NCBI GenBank assembly: GCA_021205095.1
Contig: JAJPYE010000038.1
Span: 120,089 to 184,088, forward strand
DNA: 64,000 bases
From: Oscillospiraceae bacterium
Lineage (GTDB): Bacteria; Bacillota; Clostridia; Oscillospirales; Oscillospiraceae
Direction: 5' to 3'
Part shown: positions 24,950-34,253 of the stretch, piece after piece
How positions within the stretch are numbered: the stretch's first letter is position 1
How the letters are laid out: every line of letters begins with the position of its first letter
Made by a program: the position numbers and the translations under genes
The notes under the pieces: model-generated
What the model was told of the DNA's origin: nothing
Databases searched by the model: none
Seen by the model: only the letters and a program-made list of their open reading frames with translations

Positions 24950-26902
24950 TTACAGCCCGATGTCAACCACGGCGTCGTGGCCGTCGCGGGTGGCCTTCAT
25001 GATGGTGCCGCCCTTGACGCAGTTGCCGATGGCATAGGTGTTGGGGTGGAGCTTGCGGAGGCGGTCAGCTTCGGCAGTCAGGGGCCGCATACCGGCGGCC
25101 ATGACTACGCTGTCAGCGGGGAGGAACTGCTCCACGTTATCTTTATCCAGGGCATATACGCCCTCCTCGGTAATGCGGGTGCATTTAAGCCCCATGGCGG
25201 TCTTTACGCCAGCGGCCTCTACTTCGTGGAGCAGGCTCATGCGATAGACAAAATTGCTCTCCACTGCCAGGTTGTCGGTCATCTCCACGATGGTCACGTC
25301 CTTTCCCTCGCGGGCCAGGATAATGGCCTCCTCGCAGCCGATGAAGCCGCCGCCGATGACCACGACCTTATCTCCGATGGGAGTGTCCGGCATAATGTCC
25401 GCGCCGATGAAGACGTTTTTCCCGTCCGCGCCGGGCAGAGGGAGAACCAGGGGCTCCGCACCCACGGCGATGATCATGGCGTCGGGGTTTATCTCCTCCA
25501 CCAGAGCCTCGTCCACGTTGGTATTCAGCCGGATGTCGATGGGCAGTGCCATGACCTTGCGGATTTGGCTGTCACGATAGCGTTTGATGGGCTGCTTGAA
25601 GTCCGCGCCGCTGTCGGCGAATTTCAGCGCGCCGCCCAGCTTGTCGTTTTTCTCGCAGAGAACGACCTCATGCCCACGGGCGTGAGCCTCCAGGGCCGCC
25701 TGTAAGCCGCCGGGGCCGCCGCCAACGATAAGAATTTTCTTTTTGAAATTGGTGGGGATGGGGTGGAATATTTCCTTCTCCCGGCCAATCAGAGGGTTCA
25801 CGGCGCAGCGCATATTGTCGTGCTTAATCATGCCGCCCAGGCACTCATGGCAGCGCAGGCAGGGGGTGATCTCGTCCTCCCGACCATCCCGGATCTTCTT
25901 GATGAGGAAGTTATCTGCCAGCAGCGCACGACCAATGGCCACGCAGTCGGCCTTTCCCTCTGCGATGACGGATTCCATCTGGTCGCCAAAGTTGAACGCG
26001 CCCACGGTGCAGACATAGCTCTTCTTGACGTGCTTTTTGATTTCCTCCGCCAGATTGAGGTTTTCCATGTCCTTCTGGAAGGGAGTGGGGTGCATCAGGC
26101 AGTAGGTATAGGGAACCTGTTGGGTACCGGCGGAAACATGGATCATGTCCACCTTGCCGTCCAGAGCCTCGGCAATCTTAATGCCAAAGTCCAGGCCATA
26201 GCCGTTAGGCTCCCGTTCAGAGCCGGAGATGCGGATGTCGATGGGAAAGTTCTTCCCTACGGCCTGCCGCACCTTATCCACCACTAATAGCATAAAGCGC
26301 ATACGGTTTTCATCGCTGCCGCCCCATTTATCGGTGCGCTGGTTGGTGATGGGAGAGAGGAACTGATGGATAAGCCAGCCATGACCGCCGTGAATCATAA
26401 CCATATCGAAGCCAAAGGCTTTGGCATTGGCGGCGCCTTCAGCGTATTTATCTGCGGCGTAGAGAATTTGCTCCTCACTCATCTCATAGATGTGGTCGCC
26501 CCAGGTATCGTCGAAGGCGGAGGGGCCATAGGCTTTGCCGTCCTCCAGACCCTCCGGCAGGGCCAGGCAGCCGCCGTGATCCAGTTCTACCTCTGCGGCA
26601 GCGCCGCCGGAATGGATTGCATCGGCCAGTTTTGTAAATTGCGTTCTGGCATTCGGCTCATTGATGCCGGGCTGGAGCTTATGACTGCGGCCATGCTGAA
26701 GGTCTACCATGACCTCACCCACAGACACCATGGCGACGCCGCTGGCGGCACGCATTTTGTAATACTCATAATTCTCTGTGGTGAAGGTCTCATCGGGATT
26801 CATCTGTGCCACAGAGGTGGGAGAGGAGAAGACGCGGTTTTTCAGTGTGAGCCCTGGCAGAGAAAGTGGCTCAAAGAGATGGGGATATTTGGGATGCTTC
26901 AT
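24950..26902 (-). CDS. Old Yellow Enzyme family NADH:flavin oxidoreductase A (BaiCD/BaiH-like architecture)
   Basis: 650 residues. The N-terminal TIM barrel carries FMN; the linker binds a [4Fe-4S] cluster with C348-x2-C351-x2-C354-x11-C366; the C-terminus has two Rossmann folds, KKILIVGGGPGGLQAALEAH and KVVVIGGGFIGCEEAIILA, for FAD and NAD(P)H. This is the 2,4-dienoyl-CoA reductase/BaiCD plan. At residues 171-176 the motif is HGGHGW, where 2,4-dienoyl-CoA reductase has HGY with the proton-donor tyrosine; here it is tryptophan. The enzyme probably reduces an activated double bond. It follows the NTF2 trio A in the same orientation, 39 bases after it. Confidence 0.88.
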   Translation of the reverse strand: MKHPKYPHLFEPLSLPGLTLKNRVFSSPTSVAQMNPDETFTTENYEYYKMRAASGVAMVSVGEVMVDLQHGRSHKLQPGINEPNARTQFTKLADAIHSGGAAAEVELDHGGCLALPEGLEDGKAYGPSAFDDTWGDHIYEMSEEQILYAADKYAEGAANAKAFGFDMVMIHGGHGWLIHQFLSPITNQRTDKWGGSDENRMRFMLLVVDKVRQAVGKNFPIDIRISGSEREPNGYGLDFGIKIAEALDGKVDMIHVSAGTQQVPYTYCLMHPTPFQKDMENLNLAEEIKKHVKKSYVCTVGAFNFGDQMESVIAEGKADCVAIGRALLADNFLIKKIRDGREDEITPCLRCHECLGGMIKHDNMRCAVNPLIGREKEIFHPIPTNFKKKILIVGGGPGGLQAALEAHARGHEVVLCEKNDKLGGALKFADSGADFKQPIKRYRDSQIRKVMALPIDIRLNTNVDEALVEEINPDAMIIAVGAEPLVLPLPGADGKNVFIGADIMPDTPIGDKVVVIGGGFIGCEEAIILAREGKDVTIVEMTDNLAVESNFVYRMSLLHEVEAAGVKTAMGLKCTRITEEGVYALDKDNVEQFLPADSVVMAAGMRPLTAEADRLRKLHPNTYAIGNCVKGGTIMKATRDGHDAVVDIGL

Positions 26903-26941
26903 GTTATTGCTCCTTTGCAGACTTTAAAATAATTGAAAAGG

Positions 26942-27715
26942 TTATTCTTTGATGATCTCTTCCTGACCGTAGTGACGGGGATGATTATAATGATCACTCT
27001 CAGAGAAGGTGCGATAAGGCTCTGGCCAGGGAATGTCGTCCTGGGGCGTTTGGAACAGGCTGTATTCTTTATGCCAGGGGCCGGGATAGGTGAGAGCAGG
27101 GCAGCCCAGAGTGACAGGCGGGGGCGGCGGTGCGTTGGGGTCGGTGTGCCGCTCGTATTCCTCGGCGGCCCAGTCCCGATAGTCCAGGTCGGTCAGAATA
27201 TCTGGGCAGACATGCTCGTTGACATACTTGAGCTGTCCGTCGGTGTCAATGACAAAATCGGAACCGTAGCGCTCCCAGAGGATATGGCACCACTTTTCCT
27301 GGTCAGGGCTGAGAGTCGTGTTGATAGCGCCGGGGGTGACGAAGGTCGCCCGTGCGCTCTGGCCGTCGTCAGCTACCTCGATGATGTCGCAGGCCAGGGT
27401 GTGAACGGAACATTCCATCAGAGGACGGAAATCCTTGCCGCTGACCTCAGGGTAAATTTTAGAGAGCTTCAGCCAGTTTTCCATGCCCATGGTTTCATAG
27501 TCCAGAACGTTTCCGTGGCAAACCTGGTCATAGCCGACCATACAGCCGAAGCCGTGGCCCCAGCCGACCTTATCGCTGTGAATCCACAGATGATACATTT
27601 CGGTGATGCCGTCACAGCGGGCGTGGAGAAAGGCGTGGCGACTTTTTACGTTTTCTACCTCCTGGCTTACGCCGGCATTGCGGATGCGTTCAGACAGGCT
27701 TAGATGTTTTTTCAT
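26942..27715 (-). CDS. NTF2/SnoaL-like protein A3
   Basis: 257 residues, third of a trio. It is the counterpart of B3 at 39631: both start with a basic [18 protein letters not shown] segment, share [32 protein letters not shown], and share [16 protein letters not shown]. The fold should form a cone-shaped hydrophobic pocket, as in SnoaL cyclases and BaiE dehydratase. Residues 195-205 contain DPNAPPPPP, and the C-terminus has PYRTFSESDHY. Its ATG overlaps the A2 stop by 4 bases. Confidence 0.78.
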   Translation of the reverse strand: MKKHLSLSERIRNAGVSQEVENVKSRHAFLHARCDGITEMYHLWIHSDKVGWGHGFGCMVGYDQVCHGNVLDYETMGMENWLKLSKIYPEVSGKDFRPLMECSVHTLACDIIEVADDGQSARATFVTPGAINTTLSPDQEKWCHILWERYGSDFVIDTDGQLKYVNEHVCPDILTDLDYRDWAAEEYERHTDPNAPPPPPVTLGCPALTYPGPWHKEYSLFQTPQDDIPWPEPYRTFSESDHYNHPRHYGQEEIIKE

Positions 27716-28476
27716 TTGTAGTTCCTCCCTTCCTGTGCGCCGAAGCCGCGATTGGCGGGATAGTGATGGCCCTCAGGCCCGTAGCTGATGTCATCGGTGA
27801 ATGTCTCGTAATTTTTCGGCGGCATGGGCGGGTAATCGTCCCACCAGTTAAAGGTTACGTCATGGGTCAGCATTTCAATAGTGGGAACGCCAAACTCCCT
27901 GCGTACCGGGTTGGTGGAGTTAGCCGACCAGTCCTCGAAAACGGGATAGGTACCGTAATCCACGCCGGGCTGGCAGTCCACGTCTACAGAAAAGACCAGG
28001 TGCCAGATCTTCCAGCCGTCCGGCTCCCGAATGAAGTCTGCGGCGATCTTGCCAAGAATCCAACGGGCATCGGCGGTGCCTTCCGCATTGGCTTTTGTCT
28101 CCTGGCCGATGGAGTACCAGAGACCTTTGGCGGTTTTGCCGTCCTGTGCCAGCTCTACCACGCCGGTGGTGGCGGGGTGTGCATACAGGTTGCCCTGATT
28201 GATGGGAGCGCCGTTTGCCTTGCTCTGCGCCTCCAGCTCGGCGTTGTGAGCGTCCACATACCAGGAACGGATGGCGTCCATGCCCACATAATAACCCCAG
28301 TTGGAGCCATAAGAGGCGGTTTTGGTGTTTTCGGGCTGGGAGACCCAAAGCTCTTTCAGTTCCTTATCCCGCCAGTCGGAGGCTACATAGAAAACGCGGG
28401 TATACATCAGCGTTTTCACGTCCTCGATGTCCCAAATGCGGCGGATCTGTTCGTCTTCAGTAAAGGTTCTATTCAT
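27712..28476 (-). CDS. NTF2/SnoaL-like protein A2
   Basis: 254 residues from ATG 28476, which has a perfect AGGAGG 7 bases upstream; a longer frame to 28494 is less likely. The SnoaL signature is WKIWHLVFSVDVD near residue 165. It is the counterpart of B2 at 38857 (YTEDEQVVRIWDAENV against FTEDEQIRRIWDIEDV). The C-terminal motif is NYETFTDDISYGP. These folds usually bind small hydrophobic molecules and catalyse dehydration, isomerisation or cyclisation. Catalytic residues cannot be assigned from sequence. It sits between A1 and A3. Confidence 0.78.
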   Translation of the reverse strand: MNRTFTEDEQIRRIWDIEDVKTLMYTRVFYVASDWRDKELKELWVSQPENTKTASYGSNWGYYVGMDAIRSWYVDAHNAELEAQSKANGAPINQGNLYAHPATTGVVELAQDGKTAKGLWYSIGQETKANAEGTADARWILGKIAADFIREPDGWKIWHLVFSVDVDCQPGVDYGTYPVFEDWSANSTNPVRREFGVPTIEMLTHDVTFNWWDDYPPMPPKNYETFTDDISYGPEGHHYPANRGFGAQEGRNYK

Positions 28477-28490
28477 GTTTGCGCCTCCTT

Positions 28491-29222
28491 TCAAATTCCG
28501 TAGCTAAAGGTGTCCGCGAAGGTCGCATATTCCTCTGGCAGCCTTGGCGCGCCGGTCAGGGGGCGGTCAGGACTGTAATAGGGCCGGACAGTTGCTTTCA
28601 CCGAATAGGCGGGCATCTCAAAATCCTTCAGAGGTGCAAACTCCGGCAGCTCTTCCATGGATTCGGCAGGCTTTCCCCAATCATAGCCGCACCGGGCGTC
28701 CACATCATTCGTGAATTGCAGGTGCCAGATCTTCCAGGTGTCGTCCTCCCGAATGAAATCAGCGGCAAAATATCCCCAGGTCCAGTGAGAGGTAGGCCCG
28801 GCAGGGCCAACGATTGCCTGAGAACCCTGGGCGTACCATAGACCCTTTGCGGTTTTGCCGTCCTCCGCAATTTGAATGATGGGACAGACAATGGGATACA
28901 CCCGGAAGGTACCGATGCCGAAAATCTCGTCGGCGGTCTTATCGCCGATTTTTTCGGGGAACTTTTTCTGCAAAAGATCGGCAACCAAAACATTGCGGTC
29001 ATGAACGGCGTCATAATAGCCGCTCACGGCGGAGGAACCCACATACCAGCCATCGTTGAGACCAAGACATACATCGTCTTCTTCGGCCCAAAGCATACCG
29101 AAGATCTCAGCGTCTCGGTTCTGAAGCGTCAGGTTGATGTACTTGCCCATCAGATTTTTGATGTCCCGCTGATCTTCCCAGCGGTCTGTGAGCTGTTCAG
29201 TGGTGAATTTTTCACTCATCAA
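28491..29222 (-). CDS. NTF2/SnoaL-like protein A1
   Basis: 243 residues, first of trio A. It opens FTTEQLTDRWEDQRDIKNLMGK, nearly the same as B1 at 38116. DTWKIWHLQFTNDVD is the SnoaL core strand, and the protein ends EEYATFADTFSYGI. Similar length and ending to B1 argue for a conserved role of the C-terminal extension. It starts 4 bases after the MFS gene stop and is transcribed with it. Confidence 0.8.
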   Translation of the reverse strand: MMSEKFTTEQLTDRWEDQRDIKNLMGKYINLTLQNRDAEIFGMLWAEEDDVCLGLNDGWYVGSSAVSGYYDAVHDRNVLVADLLQKKFPEKIGDKTADEIFGIGTFRVYPIVCPIIQIAEDGKTAKGLWYAQGSQAIVGPAGPTSHWTWGYFAADFIREDDTWKIWHLQFTNDVDARCGYDWGKPAESMEELPEFAPLKDFEMPAYSVKATVRPYYSPDRPLTGAPRLPEEYATFADTFSYGI

Positions 29223-29226
29223 TAGA

Positions 29227-30441
29227 TCATCCTTTCTGATCAGTTTGGGTGTGTTTTTTAGAGTATATATTGATAACGATCAAAATGACCGTGATCGCCA
29301 TGGCCAGGATCGCGCCCAGAAGGAAACGCGGTGCAATGCGTCCGCTGGCAAAGAGATTGGTCAGCGGGGTAATCAGTACAGGGGAGAGGAAAGAACCCAG
29401 GTTCGGCGCGATGGATACGATCAGCGAGGAAGAGATCACAGACAGGGCCGGATCGACCCGTGCCCCGGCAGTGATCACAAAATAAGGAAAGATGAAACCC
29501 AGTGTACTTCCGCCCACAAAAGCGGCGATAAAGATGATAACCAGATTTTCTGCGCTGAACAGAACCAGATAGCTTATTGCGAGCAGACCAAAGGCCAGAA
29601 CAGGCGTATACCGCTTAAGAATACACATGACCTTGCCAAGTAAAAGACTGGACACGCATGTGCCAAGCATGAAAACAGCGGTGATAGCGCCGGTCAGGGT
29701 GGTGGAAGTATAGCTTCGTTCCGTCATATAGAGAGAAATATTCGTGGAAAAGATAAAATAAATAATGGCAAATACGAGGGTATGAAGCGCGGCTATCCAT
29801 ACATAGGAGGGTACACTGCGGTAGCTGGCTTTGTTGGCTTCGGCGGCTGCAGTCTGCTTTTCTGCGGGGACGATCTCCCGGAGCTGAGCCTCTGTGGGCA
29901 TACAACGTACAGCAAAAGCCAGCGGCACGACAGCCAGCAGAAAAGCAAGATAGGCGTAGTTCCAATGCGCCGAGGAAAGAGCCCCTGTCAGCAGACTGAG
30001 TACTACGCCGCCAATACCTACCATCATAGACTGAATGCTGGCGATGCCAGTGCGGGTATCATCCTCATAAACATCCATCATCAGGCTGTTTGCGGCAGGT
30101 ACAAAAAGACCAATACTGGCTCCGATAAGAGTGGACCAGAAATAGACCATCCACAGTGCGCTGTGCATCAGGCTGCCACCAATGGAAGCAGCTATCAGGA
30201 GCGCCATGGAGATGATCATCATACTCCGGCGCCCGATTCGCCGGGAGATGGAGCCGGCAAAAATCGCAAAGAAGACCATGATCAGACAAAGAAAGGTGTT
30301 GGTCATCTGGGTGGCAAGCTGAGAAGCATCCGGGAATGCCTCGCCCAGTGCCGAGATGATGGGCGACAGGGCCACCATGCCCATCTGGAACATGGATACT
30401 GCGACCACAACGATGGATATTTTCTTCTGTTCTTTACTCAT
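29227..30441 (-). CDS. Major facilitator superfamily transporter
   Basis: About 404 residues from ATG 30441, chosen by GAGG 7 bases upstream. Twelve hydrophobic segments are visible, and the loop SRRIGRRSMMI between helices 2 and 3 is the MFS motif A. The N-terminus of the second half is preceded by a hydrophilic loop (AEKQTAAAEANK). It heads the minus-strand operon of NTF2 trio A, OYE A and FAD A, and so probably takes up or exports the substrate or product, as BaiG does in the bile acid operon. The family includes many drug and sugar carriers, so substrate is unknown. Confidence 0.85.
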   Translation of the reverse strand: MSKEQKKISIVVVAVSMFQMGMVALSPIISALGEAFPDASQLATQMTNTFLCLIMVFFAIFAGSISRRIGRRSMMIISMALLIAASIGGSLMHSALWMVYFWSTLIGASIGLFVPAANSLMMDVYEDDTRTGIASIQSMMVGIGGVVLSLLTGALSSAHWNYAYLAFLLAVVPLAFAVRCMPTEAQLREIVPAEKQTAAAEANKASYRSVPSYVWIAALHTLVFAIIYFIFSTNISLYMTERSYTSTTLTGAITAVFMLGTCVSSLLLGKVMCILKRYTPVLAFGLLAISYLVLFSAENLVIIFIAAFVGGSTLGFIFPYFVITAGARVDPALSVISSSLIVSIAPNLGSFLSPVLITPLTNLFASGRIAPRFLLGAILAMAITVILIVINIYSKKHTQTDQKG

Positions 30442-30538
30442 GACACTGCCTCGCATAATTCGTTTTTTAACAGTGTTATATTATCATACAAGGACAGTAG
30501 GTGTCTTTGGCCGAAAACCGCAATGTTTTGTGAATTCT

Positions 30539-30555
30539 TTGTTCAAGATGGACAA
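30539..30555. promoter_or_regulatory. Operator candidate TTGTTCA-AGA-TGGACAA
   Basis: A near-perfect 7+3+7 palindrome with one mismatch, in the divergent region between the MFS operon and the PucR gene. It matches the perfect palindrome at 18132 and the copy at 32360. It is about 33 bases upstream of the PucR gene -35 box and about 95 from the MFS start. Confidence 0.6.
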
Positions 30556-30587
30556 TTCAAACAGAAAATATTTTGATGAATAGTGTA

Positions 30588-30617
30588 TTGAAATGAGGGG
30601 TGATTTTTGGTTATAAT
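30588..30617 (+). promoter_or_regulatory. Promoter of PucR-family regulator 1
   Basis: TTGAAA (30588-30593) and TATAAT (30612-30617) are 18 bases apart. The start codon is about 30 bases beyond. Confidence 0.7.
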
Positions 30618-30647
30618 GCACATGGCATAAACGATAGGGGGCATATA

Positions 30648-32231
30648 ATGTATATTCAACTGGATCGGCTGGCCGATATGATGAAATCAAGAGTAAGCGT
30701 CCGGGGATATAATATCTCCTCGCAGGTCGTGAAGGGTATAGAGATGTTTCCAATTCGGTACGATCCGGCGGCAACGCCGCTGGAGCCGGATGTGCTGTAT
30801 GTCTGCGATTACCGTAAGCTCCGTTATTATGACCCGCACCTGAGCTTTCCGCCGCTGGTCTGTGTGCTGGAGCCTGGTGCGAAGATCGATGAGATTTTCT
30901 TTTCAGACCGTGTCGTCATGCTCGTTTCCGGCATCGCGGTGACGGAGCTGATGGCGCAGTTGGTGGAAATCGCCTACACTATCGGCGGGGAATCGTCCCC
31001 GCTGGTTGAGGAGTCCAGATCCCTTGTTGCGTGTCATGGAATCCAGGAGCTTATGCAGACAGGACTGAGGTTGCTTGGCAATCCGCTGGTTCTGGCGGAT
31101 GAAAGCCAGCATATCCTGGCTTGGGCAGATAACGGCAATACAGTGTCGCCTCTCCGCAGAGTGATTGATCTTGGCTATCTCCCTGAGGGACATCCGATGC
31201 TGGAACTCGCCCCTCGCGCCCCGGATGAGAACAACTATCCGATTATTGTTCAGGGAACGGAGAATGACGGTGTGGAGCTCCCAACGGTTATGGTGAAGCG
31301 TCTGCTCGCGGGCGGACGGCTTACGGGGTCTCTGCATGTATTTCAGTATGACCGTGAATTTTCCCCGGAGGACGCCAATGTGGTGGAGCTGCTTGGGAAC
31401 CTTTTGGCTATGGAGCTGCGAAGGATGCCGGAGCGGCGGGGGATGGATAGTCGGCGTTGGGAGATTGACCACTTCTTTCAGGATATTCTGGAAAACGCTC
31501 ATGACGAGGAGTCAATCCGGGAGCGGCAGGAAAAGATTGGACTGAAATTTGAGCCTTTCATCTATACAGTGATCGTTTATAATCATAAGCAGGAGCTGCT
31601 TCCCGGTATATCAGCTCACGAGCTGGCAAAGCAGATGTCGGCGCTGCTGCCGAACTGCACCGGGTTTTTGTTCCGTAATTCCATTTTTATGATTCTGAGT
31701 ACAGACCAGGAGGTTTTGGGCGATAGCTTTTTCGAACCTATTGCACCGCTCTTGGAAAAATACGGAATGATCGCAGGCGTCTCCAATCCATTCGTATCGT
31801 TGACTCAACTGCGTAAAAACGGGTTTCAGTCTCGCAAAGCGCTTCAACTGGGGGTGAGACTTAAAAAGGAGCGGCTCATCCACTTTTTCCGGGATTACTC
31901 TATTCATTACATGGTGGAGCTGTGTCTGAAATCGGAGGAGGCTTCTACGTTTTGCCTGCCAGAGGTCGTCAGACTCATAAACCATGAGGACAAGAGCGGC
32001 GGCGATCTGCTGATTACGCTGAAGACCTATTTGCGCTGCGGACGAAACAAGTCTCAGACAGCGAAGGAGCTGTTTCTGCATCTGAATACGGTAAAATACC
32101 GTTTGATGCAGATAAACGACATCATGGGCCTGGATTTGGACGATGATGATAATGCCCTGAAGATCATGTTGACCTTTAAAATTCTGGAATATCAGGAGGA
32201 ATTCCAGGCGTATGAGCCGATGAATATGTAA
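30648..32231 (+). CDS. PucR-family transcriptional regulator 1
   Basis: About 527 residues from ATG 30648, selected by GGGGG upstream and by matching the length of regulator 2 (526). The N-terminal half resembles the PucR sensor region, the middle the GGDEF-like CdaR segment, and the C-terminus has the helix-turn-helix LKTYLRCGRNKSQTAKELFLHLNTVKYRL. Members activate catabolic operons in response to a substrate. It is divergent from the MFS operon and convergent in direction with the ABC operon downstream, with operator candidates on both sides, so it probably controls both. Confidence 0.87.
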   Translation: MYIQLDRLADMMKSRVSVRGYNISSQVVKGIEMFPIRYDPAATPLEPDVLYVCDYRKLRYYDPHLSFPPLVCVLEPGAKIDEIFFSDRVVMLVSGIAVTELMAQLVEIAYTIGGESSPLVEESRSLVACHGIQELMQTGLRLLGNPLVLADESQHILAWADNGNTVSPLRRVIDLGYLPEGHPMLELAPRAPDENNYPIIVQGTENDGVELPTVMVKRLLAGGRLTGSLHVFQYDREFSPEDANVVELLGNLLAMELRRMPERRGMDSRRWEIDHFFQDILENAHDEESIRERQEKIGLKFEPFIYTVIVYNHKQELLPGISAHELAKQMSALLPNCTGFLFRNSIFMILSTDQEVLGDSFFEPIAPLLEKYGMIAGVSNPFVSLTQLRKNGFQSRKALQLGVRLKKERLIHFFRDYSIHYMVELCLKSEEASTFCLPEVVRLINHEDKSGGDLLITLKTYLRCGRNKSQTAKELFLHLNTVKYRLMQINDIMGLDLDDDDNALKIMLTFKILEYQEEFQAYEPMNM

Positions 32232-32250
32232 TACGGATTAAAAAAGCACC

Positions 32251-32301
32251 GCCCTCCGACGGCACGGCCTTTGTTCTGACCGCGCCGCCGGAGGGCTTTT
32301 T
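32251..32301 (+). terminator. Rho-independent terminator of regulator 1
   Basis: A 13-bp GC-rich stem (32251-32263 with 32284-32296, one mismatch) followed by five Ts. Confidence 0.85.
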
Positions 32302-32359
32302 GCGCCTGTCGGGACAAAGCATTTTGTACAAAAATGGTCATCCCTGCAGGCGCGTGAAT

Positions 32360-32376
32360 ATGTCCAGGATGGATAA
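32360..32376. promoter_or_regulatory. Operator candidate ATGTCCA-GGA-TGGATAA
   Basis: Third copy of the 17-bp motif, differing from the perfect palindrome at the first base of the left half and one base of the right half. It lies about 160 bases upstream of the binding-protein start, in the leader of the ABC operon. Confidence 0.5.
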
Positions 32377-32537
32377 ATAAATTTTTGGAATTTGGCGGTA
32401 TTGGACGATGACCGAAAAGGACGAAAGCTGTTAAATTTAATACAAGATCGTCAAAGGCAACACTTTGTCAAACAGATGTTTTATCCACCAAGGGGACGGC
32501 GCGTGCCGCCCCGAACATTTCATTTGGAGGTACTAAA

Positions 32538-34136
32538 ATGAAAAAACTGATCGCATTGGCCCTTGCCCTCGCAATGCTGTTCGCACTGACAGCCTGCGGC
32601 GGGTCCTCAGATGATTCGTCGTCTGAAAGCACTACTTCCGATTCTGCGGAAACGGGAGACATCGGAACCACAACAGAGGATGGCACCCGCGTACTGCGTG
32701 TTGGATGTATGGAATCCGGCGGCGGCTTCAATCCTACAGGAGATAACCAGTCCACCATCGGCAACAACCTGGTCTATGACCGTATTGTACAGCGGCTGGC
32801 GGACGGCACCTATGAATGTCTCCTCTGCGAGTCGTATGAGTGGACAGATTCTACCACGCTGGTGTTCTATCTGAAGGACAACGTGTATTTCTCTGACGGT
32901 GATCAGCTCACCGGTGAGGATGTGATTTACTCCTTCTATATCCAATCTCTTGGTGTGCAGTCTACCTACTATGCCTGCGTTGACTTTGACAACTGCTACG
33001 TTTCCGACGATGGCCTGACCGTCACCTTCAAGTTCTTCGATGAGTACGGCCCCTTCGAGGCTATGCTGGATACGCCCCAGATCGTGAATAAGTCTGCGGT
33101 AGAAAATCTCAGCTCTGATGATGAGAGCTGGTGGGATTCTCCCATCGGCAGCGGTCCCTATGAAGTGGTTGAGAACGTGTCCGGCTCCCACGCCACCTAT
33201 CGGCTGCGGGATGACTATTGGGATGACACCTTTGAGGCCCAGTGGGATGAGATCATCGTAAACTACTACACAGAAGCGACTGCTATGTTCATTGCCTTTG
33301 AAAACGGCGAGCTTGACCTGGTCTGCAGCGTGGGCGCTAACGATGCGGCCCGCCTGGAGTCGGGAAGCACCTCCCTGGGTGATAAGGCGGCCTATGAATT
33401 CGTCAATACGAATAACGTCTATTGCCTGGCTCTCAGCAGTACCCGTGAAGAGTTCCAGGACGAGAAGGTTCGCGAGGCCATTGCCCACTGCATCGATGTG
33501 GACGGCCTGGGCCAGGTGGCCTTTGGTTCCCTGTATAATTCATCGGATTCTGTATTGTCCAGCACATGTAATTATTATGTCTCTACGGGTACCTATGAAT
33601 ACGATGTGGAATATGCCAAGCAGTGCATGGCGGAATCCGGGTACCCGGATGGCTTTACGGTGAATGTGGTTGGCATCAACTCCACTGAGGCCGAGGCTAT
33701 GTGGGAGGTCATTCAGGCCGGACTTAGCGAGATCGGCATCACGATGAACTTGGAGACCTATGAGTTGGGTACAGCGCTGGTCATGTGGATGGAAGAAGAT
33801 ACCACCGACCTGATGCTCATGAGCGTGAACGGCGGCAACCCTATGTGCGAACCTTATCTCTGCCTGTCCATGACGATGGATGGAACTGTGTTCCCCTCCT
33901 CGGTCATCCGGGATGATGAGTATCAGGAGCATTTTGCTGCCGCAGTTTACACCTCTGACACGGAACAGCGTGCCGAGGAGTGGGAGTGGATCCAGACCTG
34001 GCTCTATGAAAACTATCAGGCGATTCCCATGGTGGAGCCTCTGAGCTGCTACGCTTACAACACAGATGTGATCAGCTATTGCGAGTTTAATACCGGCGAG
34101 TCGCCTAACCTGCGCTTCTGCTACGCGGCAGACTGA
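32538..34136 (+). CDS. ABC transporter substrate-binding lipoprotein (family 5)
   Basis: 532 residues. Lipobox LTAC|G follows a 19-residue signal. It is homologous to the minus-strand protein at 18412-20025 over its whole length, with shared QCMAES.YPDGF, YDRI/YESI region and ending PLSCYAYNTDV. It is the first gene of the ABC operon and should capture the ligand at the surface. A terminator follows the stop, a common way to make more binding protein than permease. TTTGGAGG precedes the ATG. Confidence 0.92.
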   Translation: MKKLIALALALAMLFALTACGGSSDDSSSESTTSDSAETGDIGTTTEDGTRVLRVGCMESGGGFNPTGDNQSTIGNNLVYDRIVQRLADGTYECLLCESYEWTDSTTLVFYLKDNVYFSDGDQLTGEDVIYSFYIQSLGVQSTYYACVDFDNCYVSDDGLTVTFKFFDEYGPFEAMLDTPQIVNKSAVENLSSDDESWWDSPIGSGPYEVVENVSGSHATYRLRDDYWDDTFEAQWDEIIVNYYTEATAMFIAFENGELDLVCSVGANDAARLESGSTSLGDKAAYEFVNTNNVYCLALSSTREEFQDEKVREAIAHCIDVDGLGQVAFGSLYNSSDSVLSSTCNYYVSTGTYEYDVEYAKQCMAESGYPDGFTVNVVGINSTEAEAMWEVIQAGLSEIGITMNLETYELGTALVMWMEEDTTDLMLMSVNGGNPMCEPYLCLSMTMDGTVFPSSVIRDDEYQEHFAAAVYTSDTEQRAEEWEWIQTWLYENYQAIPMVEPLSCYAYNTDVISYCEFNTGESPNLRFCYAAD

Positions 34137-34157
34137 AAAACATTTAGAAAAACAAAA

Positions 34158-34191
34158 GGGGACGGCTGCCCGAATCAGCCGTCCCCATATT
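34158..34191 (+). terminator. Intra-operon terminator/attenuator
   Basis: A perfect 11-bp stem (34158-34168 with 34176-34186) followed by ATATTTTT, between the binding protein and the first permease gene. It probably sets the higher level of binding protein over permease. Confidence 0.8.
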
Positions 34192-34253
34192 TTTAGGGCG
34201 GCAGATCAATGATCTAATACGCTAATTGCACAAGATTTAGCAAAGGAGAATTT

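Larger units (their letters stand above)
32232..32537. other. Intergenic region with terminator and operator candidate
   Basis: 306 bases between the regulator and the ABC operon. It holds a terminator at 32251-32301, an operator candidate at 32360-32376 and a GC-rich imperfect hairpin near 32495-32516 in the leader of the binding-protein gene. No gene is seen. Confidence 0.6.

Noticed and set aside
30600..30647. Upstream start of PucR regulator 1
   Set aside because: The extra 16 codons include the -10 box and lack a ribosome site, whereas ATG 30648 has GGGGG and matches the length of regulator 2.
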